From Neoarius graeffei (Eukaryota > Chordata > Actinopteri > Siluriformes > Ariidae), in NCBI RefSeq assembly GCF_027579695.1, contig NC_083579.1, positions 69,514,871 to 69,578,870 of the forward strand: DNA of 64,000 nt. The letters run 5' to 3'. A program made the position numbers and the translations under genes. This document shows, in pieces, positions 23,204 to 33,332 of this stretch (position 1 is its first letter; every line of letters starts with the position of its first letter). The notes below the pieces were generated by a model that was not told the DNA's origin, searched no databases, and saw nothing but the letters and a program-made list of their open reading frames with translations.

Positions 23204-23690
23204 GGGCATACCTAACAACCTGTGTTTTCTTTCTCTCTCTCTTCCCCCCCTCCAATCTGTCCCTTTGAGTTACATGTTGATCCTGGGATTGAGATGCTGG
23301 CTTCTTCTGCCCCTCGGACCTGCTTGATCCATCCTGGTGCCCTGTGTCTGGTCGGAGTTTTATCGCACCGCTCCTGTGAAGGACGGCCCCATGAGGACAG
23401 TTGAGGGTTATACCTGTTAAAACTGTTAATATTATAGTCAGGCTGTCTGTTGTTGCCCAAATGAGGATGGGTTCCCTTTTGAGTCTGGTTCCTCTCGAGG
23501 TTTCTTCCTCATGTCGTCTGAGGGAGTTTTTCCTTGCCACCGTAACCACAGGCTTGCTCATTGGGGATAGATTAGGGATAAAATTAGCTCATGTTTTAAG
23601 TCGTTCAAATTCTGTAAAGCTGCTTTGCGACAATGTTTATTGTTAAAAGCGCTATACAAATAAACTTGATTTGATTTGATTTGATTTGAA
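23204..23690 (+). mobile_element. L2-type LINE 3' end
   Basis: The text from GGGCATACCTAACAACCTGT to the GATTT-repeat tail matches the 3' ends at 40525-42052 and 29873-31056. It includes AGCTGCTTTGCGACAATGTT and CGCTATACAAATAAAC. No coding sequence remains. It lies inside the hAT element, so it is younger than that element. Confidence 0.8.
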
Positions 23691-24713
23691 GACTGATAAA
23701 AACTTACTAAATAAAACGCGTAACATATCGTTTGTGAAATCTCCATTTTTCAAGCTACTGTATTTTTTGTGGATTAGAGGGATTTGTGAAGACTTTAGGT
23801 GGTTTTTTTTTCTGTGAGATTTGTTTTATTATTTGTCTACAAGTGCTTGTTCACAAAAGGAAGGGTATTAGCTTGTTAGCTTGACCACTTGCTAGCAATC
23901 CCCACCACCACCCAGCCAAGCTGGGCACTGGTAGCTAGTTAGCAACCTTTTGGCTTGTTACTTCCACTTGCTAACTCCTCTGCGAGATGGATCCAGTAAA
24001 GAACTTTTTGGGAGATGAAAGGATTAACATCGTTGATCGCATCTTACAGGATTATTTCCAGTCTTTTTCGTACGAGGAGATATTACGTGTGATGTTCAGC
24101 TGCTGTTAAAGCTGAACAGTCACTTCACAGAGTGAACATGCGCGCGCGCCCACACACAGTGTTATGGTTTATGTGCAGACTGCCTTTTTCTTCTTTTTCT
24201 TTGTAACCTCTACCCATTGTTTTATGTTACTTTGTAAAGATTTAATTAGTTAATATTTAATTTATTATTGTTTTCACCTGTTCACGGCTAAAAGGTCACA
24301 GCTTCACAGTGCAAAATTGAGAGCCAGCTGCTGTTAAAGCTGAACAGTCATTTCATGGAGTGAACATGCGCACGCACGCACACACAGTGTTATGGTTTAT
24401 GTGCAGACCGCCTTGAGCTTCTGTTGTTATTGTTAATACACAGAACTACACACACACACAGTTTGTGTGAAATATATATGAAATCTCTGCCTGTTATGAC
24501 ATCCTGATCAATAAACAAAAGTTACTCAGCAGTTACTCAGTACTTGAGTAGTTTTTTCACTTAGTACTTTTTACTCTTACTCAAGTAATTAATTGGATGA
24601 CTACTTTTTACTTTTACTTGAGTAATATTATTCTAAAGTAACAATACTCTTACTTGAGTACAATTTTTGGCTACTCTACCCACCTCTGGTAAATGGTGAC
24701 TTTTCTATGTATA

Positions 24714-25597
24714 GAGGTTTTCGACCCACGTGACCGTTGCCATGTCGACAAGTAGATGGCGCCATTTTAGCGGTCACAACAGTGGCGACTCCCGCTAGAT
24801 CTGTATACCTGTATATCTGTATCCCACATGATCTGTATACCTATGTCGTTAAAAACCCATCGCCATACACAGGTATTGATCTGAAAGCGTATAAGAGTTT
24901 GGATGCCTACAAATATTTTGTGTCAGGCTGGGTAACATGCCTACATCAGTGGGTCGTCCCTGGAGCCGGTGGTCGCCATCTTATTACAGCTAAGGTTTGT
25001 TCACATTTTCATTTACTTTCGGTCCTCAGGATAAACAAAATGTTATTAAATGTCATTGAAATAACTTCTTAGTCTGTTGAGACATGGCCCATTATAAATT
25101 TGCTGTTACCAGGCAATGACCAAGAACTGTATTATTAGGGTCGGTGTCTGTGTTGTAGCAGTGTACTAGCAGCTAGCTGTTAGCACTAGCTAATGTCAAC
25201 AACATAGCTAGTATGTTACTGTAGCAATGTTTACGTTCAGTCATTTGGATGACTGTTAAAACCTTTCAGTCTCAAGTTTTTCCTTTACTGTATTTACTAG
25301 TTTACTGAGCTAGCACACTTGGGCAAGCTGGGAGCTAGCGCGCTCCGGCGCACGCTAGTTCCCGGCCTGCCCGAGCGCGCTAGTTCCCGGCCTGCCCGAG
25401 CGCGCTAGCTCAGTAAACTAGTAAATACAGTAAAGGAAAAACTTGAGACTGAAAGGTTTTAACAGTCATCCAAATGACTGAACGTAAACATTGCTACAGT
25501 AACATACTAGCTATGTTGTTGACATTAGCTAGCTTGACCTTCAAAATGGCGGACACCAGGGCGTCACGTGACCCTGTGACGTCAGGTGAAAAACCTC
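24714..25597. mobile_element. TIR element with a large internal palindrome
   Basis: Ends GAGGTTTTCGACC and complement GAGGTTTTTCACC are inverted and flanked by TATA at 24710-24713 and 25598-25601. Removing it rejoins the L2 frame (ATGTATACTAAAGG). It has no recognisable transposase. The 347-bp palindrome at 25186-25532 is its main content. Confidence 0.75.
25186..25532. repeat. 129-bp inverted repeat around a GC-rich tandem loop
   Basis: The arm 25186-25314 is repeated inverted at 25404-25532 with essentially no mismatch seen. The 89-bp loop carries two copies of a unit with CGCGCTAGTTCCCGGCCTGC. The junction words GAGCGCGCTAG also pair with each other. Confidence 0.88.
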
Positions 25598-25873
25598 TAT
25601 ACTAAAGGTAAAGTTTGGTGTTTCACAAGGTTCTGTCTGAGGCCCACTGCTTTTTCTTTTATATATGCTACCTCTGGGTAATATTATTTTGTCTTAGTTT
25701 CCACTGTTATGCTGATGACACAAAGTTGTATGTTTTAGCAAAGCCAGATAAGAGACACAAACTTAATAAAACTGAGGAATGTGTAAAAGACACTAGACAC
25801 TGGATGCTTATTAACTTTCTTCGGCTTAATTCCAGAGGTGGACAGTAACAAAGTACATTTACTTGAATACTGT

Positions 25874-26185
25874 TGCAGCAATTCTGACGGGTGGGTGGAG
25901 CACAGAAGGACGGCAGGCCAGAACTGAGTTCAACAAAACTCTTTTATTTTCCACTTTTCAGTGTACTTATTTTCCACTCTCCCAGCCACGCACGCACACA
26001 AGGCGTCTGGTTGGGGAGAGAGCTCCCTTCCTCTGCCCTCTCTCTCCTTATATACGGTGCGGTCACTGGCGAAGACACACAAAACACATGTTAACTGACA
26101 TCAGGTGTAGTGATTCTGCCACTTACCTTCCCTGACTCCGCCCTCCGGTCACAAACTGACGCTTGACCACGCCCCTGCTGCCACA
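25874..26185 (-). mobile_element. Solo LTR, 312 bp
   Basis: Starts TGCAGCA and ends CTGCCACA, with a 5-bp duplication ACTGT at 25869-25873 and 26186-26190. On the minus strand it has a CGTATATAAGG promoter-like motif and an AATAAAAG poly-A-like motif in the right order, so the parent ran on the minus strand. No internal genes are present. Confidence 0.75.
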
Positions 26186-27079
26186 ACTGTATTTAAGTAC
26201 ACTTTGACTATATGTACTTTACTTGAGTATTTTTTTGGAAACTTATGACTTTAACTTCACTACATTTGAAAGACAAATATACTTTTCACTCCACTACATT
26301 TCTATCAAGGTCCTCGTTACTCATTACTATGAAGCAGCTTTGAAAGTGGATGTTTTCTTTTCTAAAACATTTTTTTTCCACAGGTGACATTGAGACAGCC
26401 TATCAGTAATCACTAGGGTCACGTCACATCCATAGACTGTATAAAATCAAGTTCAATGATTTCTCCACAGCATTATTTGAACATGATCAGTTGATGGCAG
26501 AATGGAAGGAGGTGGTTCTTCTGGGGAATGCACGCACCCATGGCCATACCTAGAATCCGTGTTTCAGTTTTCTGAAAGGAATAATGATTTACAGCCAAAA
26601 AAGAGAAAAAAAAATCTCTGACTAAGGCACTCCAGATTAAAATGTCTTTAATATTTTAGACAAGTCCTACATGGACAAATTAAAAACAAAGCCCACGCGT
26701 AGCGGCATGGGTGCCTTCTTCAGGGCAATATCACAAAGGAACAAGGTAGCTTTGTTCAAGATGTAGAAAAGGACAGGTGAAGACAATTGGATAATTAGTC
26801 CTGAAACTCTACACATTGCTGAGTCCGCCCCTCACACAGCTCCCAGCACTAAAAAATTTTCCATCAAAAACTGTCAATCAATGGCTTGGGCCCGCCTCTC
26901 ACACGGCTCCCAATCCAAGACAGCCATCATTCAAAATATTGCAAAAACATCAAAAATACACATATATTCCAGTCACTGCAAGTATACACAACCCACATAC
27001 ATGCACAAAGGGTACAGAGAGAGAGAAAAAAATATAAAAATCTTTTCTTTCAGATAGAACCATGCAAAGCCAAAAACCA

Positions 27080-27676
27080 TCACAAAAAAGGTGTGTAGCC
27101 TATTTCCTCATTCAAGCCTGGAAACTCCATTGCTTTTAACTTCCAAATCCAAAAAGTTTCCCGTTGTAATAGTAACTTCAGTTTGTCACCTCCACGGATT
27201 GATGTTTTTACAATTTCAATGCCTTGGATTTTCAGGCTTGAAGGGTCACTGTGATGTGCATCTTTATAATGCTTGGCCATAGGATAATCCTCATTCTGAA
27301 TTCTTATTGCATATTTATGTTCATAAAAACGCTCTTTTAATTTTCTTTTCGTCCTACCCACATAAAAACATCCACATGGGCATCTCAAGCAATACACCAC
27401 ATATTCTGAATTGCAATTAATAAACCCATTTGTCTTGTACTCTCTCTGTGTCCTCAGGTCATGAAAACATTTACTTTGGACAACTCCTCCACAGTGTTTA
27501 CAGGAACTACATTTATAAGTTCCCCTTAGCTCTGTCTGTAACCATGTTTTTTGTTTGGGAGCTGGTAAATAGCTCCTTACGAGTTTATCTTTTATGGTTG
27601 GTGCTCTCTGGAATACAGTAATAGGTGGATCTGAAAAGACACGTCTCAAAAGTGGATCACTCTCATTATTTTCCAA
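27080..27676 (-). CDS. GIY-YIG endonuclease domain of the Penelope-like element
   Basis: About 198 residues in the frame one base off from the reverse transcriptase, overlapping it by about 30 bases. It begins ENNESDPLLRRVF in homologous register, then has a Cys-rich linker KCSSCKHCGG. The GIY-YIG core is YVVYCLRCPCGCFYVGRTK with the family Arg following in RKLKERFYEH, and a later Glu in LQRETFWIWKL. It would nick target DNA for element insertion. It probably was fused to the reverse transcriptase before the shift. A programmed frameshift is possible but unproven. Confidence 0.85.
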   Translation of the reverse strand: MENNESDPLLRRVFSDPPITVFQRAPTIKDKLVRSYLPAPKQKTWLQTELRGTYKCSSCKHCGGVVQSKCFHDLRTQREYKTNGFINCNSEYVVYCLRCPCGCFYVGRTKRKLKERFYEHKYAIRIQNEDYPMAKHYKDAHHSDPSSLKIQGIEIVKTSIRGGDKLKLLLQRETFWIWKLKAMEFPGLNEEIGYTPFL

Positions 27677-29460
27677 TTAGATGTAATTATTCTTTTCATT
27701 CTTTGGGCACAACTGTTATATTGGGTAACAAAATATGATCTAGTAGTGGTCTTGGCTCGATCAGTTTTCTTATTTTTCTTTTTTAGAAGATCAGAGCGAG
27801 GTATTGAGCGAGCCTTCACTATGGCATTATCAATTAGCTCAGGCAAATAACCTCTTACACAAAACCTTGATTTCATATCCTGGGCCTGCTCCTCAAAATC
27901 AGTGTCTTTATCACAGATGCGTCTAAGACACTGAAACTGGCCAAAGGGAATATTGTTTTTGAGACTCTTTGTATGAAAGCTATCAGCCCTCAATAACATA
28001 TTTCTGTCAGTACTCTTCCTATATATAGAAGTATGCAAGACATTCTCATCAATGGAAATCAACAAATCCAAAAAACTGATTGATGTTCTTGAGTATTCAA
28101 TAGACAGTTTTATGTTTGGATTCATAAGGTTCAAGTACTCATGAAACTGCAAAAGCTCACTCTCAGTTCCTGACCAAATCAACAGAATATCATCAATGAA
28201 TCGCCCCCAGAACACCATCTTATCGCAGAAAAGATTTTTAGATTGATTATAAATGTATTGTTCTTCCCAAAAACCCAAAAACAAGTTGGCATAATTTGGC
28301 GCAAAACATGCACCCATGGCTGTGCCCTTGAGTTGTCTATACAAAGAGTCTTGGAAAAGAAACACATTATTGTGCAAAGTCCATTCTGTGAGGAGGAGTA
28401 AAAAATAATTAGGTGGCAAAACATCAGACCTGTATGACAAATAATGTTGAAGGGCCACAAGACCCCCCTGGTGGTCAATATTTGTATATAAAGAGGCTAC
28501 ATCAAGTGTCACCATATAACAATTTGAAACATCTGTGATCTCTCTGAGTTTACATAGTACATCAGTTGTATCCTCAATGAAAGACGGAAGGTCTCGCACT
28601 AGAGGCTTGATGAAATAGTCCACAAATTGTGAACAAGGCTCAGTTAAGGATCCATTACCTGAAATGATGGGTCTCCCTTCAGGATGTCTCAAGTTCTTGT
28701 GAACTTTTGGAAGCATGTAAAAGCATGGGATTTGGGGTTTCTCATTCAACAAAAAGGCAAATTCATTATCGGAAATCCAGTTCCGATCTTTACCTTGAAG
28801 TAAAATGTCCTTCAGTTCATTTTTCATGTTTTCAATTGGGTTATTCCGTAATCGTTCATAATAAACATTGTTCTCCAATTGTCTCAAAGCTTCAGTGATG
28901 TAGTAACTCTTATCCATAACCACAACAGCGCCACCTTTGTCAGCTGGTTTCACAATAATATCATCATTTTTTGCCAAACAATTGAGTGCATCTCTCTCAC
29001 TTTTTGATAGATTGTCTCTTCGTTTGTTTTGTCTATTCTCCAACATTTTGTCCATATCATAAGAAACCTTTTTAGTAAAGGCAATCAAAGTAGGGTTAGA
29101 GCACATGGGCATAAAGTTAGACTTGGGTTTAAAAAGTCTCTTGGCATCCTGAATGGAGTCTGAAATAGGTGTCAATGTCCTATTCAAATGTACATTATTC
29201 TGATGATACCACACTTTAAGGTGAAGATTTATATAAAATCTAAAAAGGTCCACCTTAATTTTAAATACATCAGAATCACATGTAGGGGCAAAGGTCAAAC
29301 CTTTTGATAGTACACTCACCGAGTCTTTTGTCAAAGCACATTTAGAGATGTTGATTACCGTGCACTCTTCTTCTGGTTCCGAAGGTTCCATGGTTTTAGT
29401 GGAGGTTGACCAACGCCTCCCCCTTCTGGTTTTCTTGTTTTTCCTGGATGTTTTCTCCAC
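27646..29460 (-). CDS. Penelope-like reverse transcriptase
   Basis: About 604 residues. The protein copies element RNA into DNA. Visible motifs are IVKPADKGGAVVVMDKSYY near residue 165, FYMLPKVHKNLRHPEGRPI near 245, the first catalytic Asp in VTLDVASLYTNID near 325, KGTAMGACFAPNYANLFLG near 385, FIDDILLIW (catalytic Asp pair) near 425 and ISFLDLLI near 465. These are telomerase-like Penelope motifs. The frame ends at ITSNWKIMRVIHF, where a one-base shift cuts it from the endonuclease. Its N-terminus is basic (KNKKTRRGRRWS). No stop interrupts the rest, so it is a young copy. Confidence 0.88.
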   Translation of the reverse strand: MEKTSRKNKKTRRGRRWSTSTKTMEPSEPEEECTVINISKCALTKDSVSVLSKGLTFAPTCDSDVFKIKVDLFRFYINLHLKVWYHQNNVHLNRTLTPISDSIQDAKRLFKPKSNFMPMCSNPTLIAFTKKVSYDMDKMLENRQNKRRDNLSKSERDALNCLAKNDDIIVKPADKGGAVVVMDKSYYITEALRQLENNVYYERLRNNPIENMKNELKDILLQGKDRNWISDNEFAFLLNEKPQIPCFYMLPKVHKNLRHPEGRPIISGNGSLTEPCSQFVDYFIKPLVRDLPSFIEDTTDVLCKLREITDVSNCYMVTLDVASLYTNIDHQGGLVALQHYLSYRSDVLPPNYFLLLLTEWTLHNNVFLFQDSLYRQLKGTAMGACFAPNYANLFLGFWEEQYIYNQSKNLFCDKMVFWGRFIDDILLIWSGTESELLQFHEYLNLMNPNIKLSIEYSRTSISFLDLLISIDENVLHTSIYRKSTDRNMLLRADSFHTKSLKNNIPFGQFQCLRRICDKDTDFEEQAQDMKSRFCVRGYLPELIDNAIVKARSIPRSDLLKKKNKKTDRAKTTTRSYFVTQYNSCAQRMKRIITSNWKIMRVIHF

Positions 29461-29872
29461 TGCCCGCCTCGAATTGTAGAGTGGGGTCGCTCCTCTAAAA
29501 AATCCTCAGGCAGAGCCACTTGTGTTGCATCAGATTCATGTAGGACTTGTCTAAAATATTTAAAGACATTTTAATCTGGAGTGCCTTAGTCAGAGATTTT
29601 TTTCTCTTTTTTGGCTGTGGATCTAGAATACCTTGGATTAAAGAGCACCCAAACCTAAAAAAAGACTTTAAACTATTGGAAAAAGAGCACACCATAATCT
29701 AAAAAAAACTAGGAATAATGATTTGTTTTGTTTTAAATGTTTGCTTTGTTTGCCAAAAATGAACCAAATCATGGCCTTCAAAAACTTGCTGTCCAACCTG
29801 CGGGAGCATATTGAAATATGTAAATGTTTTATTCCAAGAGAAAGCTTGCAATGAAGTTGCAAGCAAAATTCT

Positions 29873-31056
29873 GGTCTTTTATGACCCACCTTGCCTACTT
29901 AGATCGAAAGGTGCAGGCAATTTGTTGGTACCTCAAATAGTGAAGGCTACATCAGGGGGCAGAGCCTTCTCTTACAAAGCCCCACAGTTATGGAACAGCC
30001 TTCTAAGTACTGTTTGGGACTCAGACACAGTCTCAGTGTTTAAGTCTAGGCTAAAAACATATTTGTTTAGTCAGGCCTTTTGTTCATAGCTTTTTATTAG
30101 GTAAAGGAGTAGAATATATAATATTCCAATATAAAGAGTGGTTATAATATAAAATTGTGTTTTGGTAAACTGGGATGTATGGATGCTGTTGGCCCCCCAG
30201 TCTCCTACACTCACTCAGGTTTGTTGAGGATGGAGTGGCTGGCCACTATGTCCCAGGGCACCCTCATGTCTGCGTTATCTTCTGCCTCTCCCTTTTAGTT
30301 ATGCTGTCATAGTTGGTCTTGTTGGAGTTCCTGCTTTTACTCAGCACACAATATACACTTTTCTTAACCATTAAGTGACAACGGGCATACCGAACAGTCT
30401 GTGTTTCTTTCTCTCTCTTTCTCTCTGTGTCTCTTTCTGTTGAGTTACACATCACTCCTGAGATACCAGTGATGTTGGCCTCTCCTGCTCTTCAGACCTG
30501 CCTGATCCATCCTGATACCGTACTTCAGGCTGAGGTTCTCATCACTTTGGTCCTGTGGAGGATGGCCTCATATGAACAGCTTAAAAATACACTTAGAGCA
30601 TGGTTCTGAATCCTTAGTTTTGCTACGATGGCTTAGGACTACAATTGCCATGATAACTTTAGGATTGCAGTTGTCATGAACAGTCTTGCACTCAAGTCAC
30701 CGTCAATGAACACTCGATAACTTCAACAAAATAGACTTCATGTCAAAACTATAATGAATTTCCTGGTTACATAATTGCACTTTTTGACCATATAGGACAC
30801 ACTTATAGAAGTGATTTATTTATAATCACGCTACCCGTTATCACCCAAATGAGGATGGGTTCCCTCTTGAGACTAGTTCCTCTTAAGGTTTCTTCCTCAC
30901 GTTGTCTCACAGAGTTTGTCCTTGCCATCATCACCTCAGGCTCTCTCATTAGGGATAAATTCATTAGTTCATATTTTTAAAATCTTTATTTTTCTGTGAA
31001 GCTGCTTTGCGACAATGTCTATTGTTAAAAGTACTATACAAATAAATTGATGACTT
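29873..31056 (+). mobile_element. L2-type LINE 3' half
   Basis: Starts with the C-terminal coding text YDPPCLLRSKGAGNLLVPQI and ends the frame with RLKTYLFSQAFCS at 30089. It then runs through the shared 3' UTR to GTACTATACAAATAAATTGA. It matches 40900-42052 at most positions. The 5' part is lost at the junction with the hAT fragment. Confidence 0.8.
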
Positions 31057-31196
31057 AAAGGCCTTACTGTATCACATTTCTTGCCAGAAGAGAAATAAGA
31101 ATATTTTGATGTTATTTTATTTCTTTAAAAAACTAACAAACATTACTGAAAACCTAAGACGTGGCCATCTGTATTTATTTAAAAGTCCTAGACCTA

Positions 31197-32806
31197 CAGT
31201 GGTGCTTGAAAGTTTGTGAACCCTTTAGAGTTTTCTATATTTTTCATAAATATGACCGAAAACATCATCAGATTTTCACACAAGTCATAAAAGTAGATAA
31301 AGAGAACCCAGTTAAACAAATGATACAAAAATATTATACTTGGTCATTTATTTATTGAGGAAAATGATCCAATATTACATATCTGTGAGTGGCAAAAGTA
31401 TGTGAACCTCTAGGATTAACAGTTAATTTGAAAATGAAATTAGAGTCAGGTGTTTTCAAATCAATGGGATGACAATCAGGTATGAGTGGGCACCCTGTTT
31501 TATTGAAAGAACAGGGATCTATCAAAGTCTGATCTTCACAACACATGGTTGTGGAAGTGTATCATGGCACGAACAAAGGAGATTCCTGAGGACCTCAGAA
31601 AAAGCATTGTTGATGCTCATCAGGCTGGAAAAGGTTACAAAACCATCTCTAAAGAGTTTGGACTCCACCAATACACAGTCAGACAGATTGTGTACAAATG
31701 GAGGAAATTCAAGACCATTGTTACCCTCCCCAGGAGTGGTTGACCAACAAAGATCACTCCAAGAGCAAGGCATGTAATAGTCGGCAAGGTCACAAAGGAC
31801 CACAGGGTAACTTGTAAGCAACTGAAGGCCTCGCTCACATTGGCTAATGTTAATGTTCCTGAGTCCACCATCAGGAGAACACTGAACAACAATGATGTGC
31901 ATGGCAGGGTTGCAAGGAGAAAGCCACCGCTCTCCAAAAGTAACATTGCTGCTCGTCTGCAGTTTGCTAAAGGTCACGTGGACAAGCCAGAAGTCTATTA
32001 GAAAAATGTTTTGTGGACAGATGAGACCAAAATAGAACTTTTTGGTTTAAATGAGAAGCGTTATGTTTGGAGAAAGGAAAACACTGCATTCCAGCATAAG
32101 AACCTTATCCCATCTGTGAAACATGGTGGTGGTAGTATCATGGTTTGGGCCTGTTTTGCTGCATCTGGGCCAGGACGGCTTGCCATCATTGATGGAACAA
32201 TGAATTCTGAATTATACCAACGAATTCTAAAGGAAAATGTCAGGACATCTGTCCATGAACTGAATCTCAAGAGAAGGTGGGTCATGCAGCAAGACAACGA
32301 CCCTAAGCACACAAGTCGTTCTACCAAAGAATGGTTAAGGAAGAATAAAATGAATGTTTTGGAATGGCCAAGTCAAAGTCCTGACCTTAATCCAATTGAA
32401 ATGTTGTGGAAGGACCTGAAGCCAGCAGTTCATGTGAGGAAACCCACCAACATCCCAGAGTTGAAGCTGTTCTGTACAGAGAAACGGGCTAAAATTCATC
32501 CAAGCCGGTGTGCAGGACTGATCAACAGTTACCATAAATGTTTAGTTGCAGTTATTGCTGCACAAGGGGGTCACACCAGATACTGAAAGCAAAGGTTCAC
32601 ATACTTTTGTCACTCACAGATATGTAATATTGAATCATTTTTCTCAATACATAAATGACCAAGTATAATATTTTTGTCTCATTTGTTTAACTGGGTTCTC
32701 TTTATCTACTTTTAGGACTTGTGTGAAAATCTGATATTGTTTTAGGTCATATTTATGCAGAAATATAGAAAATTCTAAAGGGTTCACAAACTTTCAAGCA
32801 CCACTG
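31197..32806 (+). mobile_element. Tc1 transposon, full-length ends
   Basis: Ends CAGTGGTGCTTGAAAGTTTG and complement lie between TA at 31195-31196 and 32807-32808. Same family as 61231-62672 and the fragment at 3100-3711. The transposase on the plus strand has two in-frame stops. Confidence 0.92.
31564..32586 (+). pseudogene. Tc1 transposase, two in-frame stops
   Basis: The reading frame is kept from MARTKEIPEDLRKS to GGHTRY, about 340 codons, the usual Tc1 length. It holds the paired helix-turn-helix (KGYKTISKEFGLHQYTVRQI), then VLWTDETKIELFG, KHGGGSIMVWACF, a DNDPKHTS segment and PSQSPDLNPIEMLWKDL, covering the DDE residues. It is stopped by TGA at about 31741 and TAG at about 31999. Everything after 32011 is open. 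With only two point stops it is a recently dead copy. Confidence 0.9.
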
Positions 32807-32808
32807 TA

Positions 32809-33332
32809 GCCTAGAAAACTCAGCCAAAAATTATGAATGCTAAAAAATATAAAACACTCACTTTCAAATTTGAAGAAGCATTGCTTTTGAAATATTAATG
32901 ACAATCCAATCAAGCGCTGAGTACAAAAAGGGATCTGATGAAAACATGCATTTATTGAATTACATTTTAGTGATCTTATGTCATAACACTAACTGAACCA
33001 TATTGTTTCCACATGTTATTTGTTTGGAAAGAAAATATGACAACAGCTCAGGCAAAAAGACAGGTAATGTAAACCCATTTCCTTAAAAGGATAAAAAGTT
33101 AAGATGATCTTAATACAGTATGTATAAAGACTATCCAATGTGATACTTGCTCTACCACTTAATAGCAATGTTTGTGCTGCAATGCTTTTGGAAAACTCAG
33201 CCAAAATTATAACGGCTAAGAAATATAAGTAATTTAGGCTGTAAATGACTGGTGAATTTGGCGAAAAATTAAGGGCCAAATATTGACCAGCAAGAGACCA
33301 AAAAGCTTTGCTTCACGGTCTAATATGTTGTT
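32809..33332. other. Downstream flank of transporter copy 2
   Basis: AT-rich text with repeated CTCAGCCAAAAATTAT words at 32820 and 33195. An AATAAA-type motif on the minus strand lies near 32950. I see no other gene. Confidence 0.35.

Larger units (their letters stand above)
22030..24688 (+). mobile_element. hAT transposon with BED-finger remnant
   Basis: Ends CAGAGGTGGGTAGTAACG and complement CAGAGGTGGGTAGAGTAGCC are inverted and repeat TTACTTGAGTA words inward. The exact 8-bp duplication GTAAATGG lies at 22022-22029 and 24689-24696. It sits in the L2 reverse transcriptase. It contains a BED finger remnant, an L2 tail insertion and a CA run at 22780-22797. Two nearly repeated blocks holding GAACAGTCA...ACATGCGC lie at 24090-24180 and 24335-24400. 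Confidence 0.9.
17074..25832 (+). mobile_element. L2-type LINE reverse-transcriptase remnant, split by three insertions
   Basis: Pieces at 17074-17259, 21799-22029, 24697-24713 and 25598-25832 read in order as an L2-type reverse transcriptase. They include CQLSNYRPVSNLL, then LLDLSAGFDTSD (motif A-like), GVRGTVLSWLRSYLTDHYQF, GVSQGSV and KPDKRHKLNKTEECV. The DD of the active site survives only as part of ADDTKLYVL. Stops are present. Insertions are a Tc1 (17260-21798), an hAT (22030-24688) and a palindrome-bearing element (24714-25597). Confidence 0.75.
26591..29710 (-). mobile_element. Penelope-like element with GIY-YIG domain, nearly complete
   Basis: A 14-bp duplication AGGAATAATGATTT lies at 26577-26590 and 29711-29724. 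Inverted arms occur at 26591-26673 and 29535-29618 (start ACAGCCAAAAAAGAG), with about 92 extra bases beyond the second arm. Coding sequence on the minus strand has reverse transcriptase then GIY-YIG endonuclease, the Penelope order. The two lie in overlapping frames, one base apart. Confidence 0.9.
25833..29870 (+). mobile_element. hAT-type element fragment, split by a solo LTR and a Penelope-like element
   Basis: The left end CAGAGGTGGACAGTAACAAA resembles the hAT at 22030. The body is broken by the LTR at 25874-26185 and the Penelope-like element at 26591-29710. After it, 29725-29812 reads CLLCLPKMNQIMAFKNLLSN, a BED-finger-like stretch. The right end is lost where L2 3' sequence begins near 29870. 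Confidence 0.65.

Noticed and set aside
25300-25420. CRISPR-like repeat-spacer structure in the loop of the palindrome
   Set aside because: Only two direct units, a eukaryotic context and no cas genes; it is a tandem duplication.
31522-31977. 151-codon minus-strand frame over the Tc1 at 31 kb (also at 61556-62065)
   Set aside because: It is antisense to the transposase and recurs only because the two Tc1 copies are alike.
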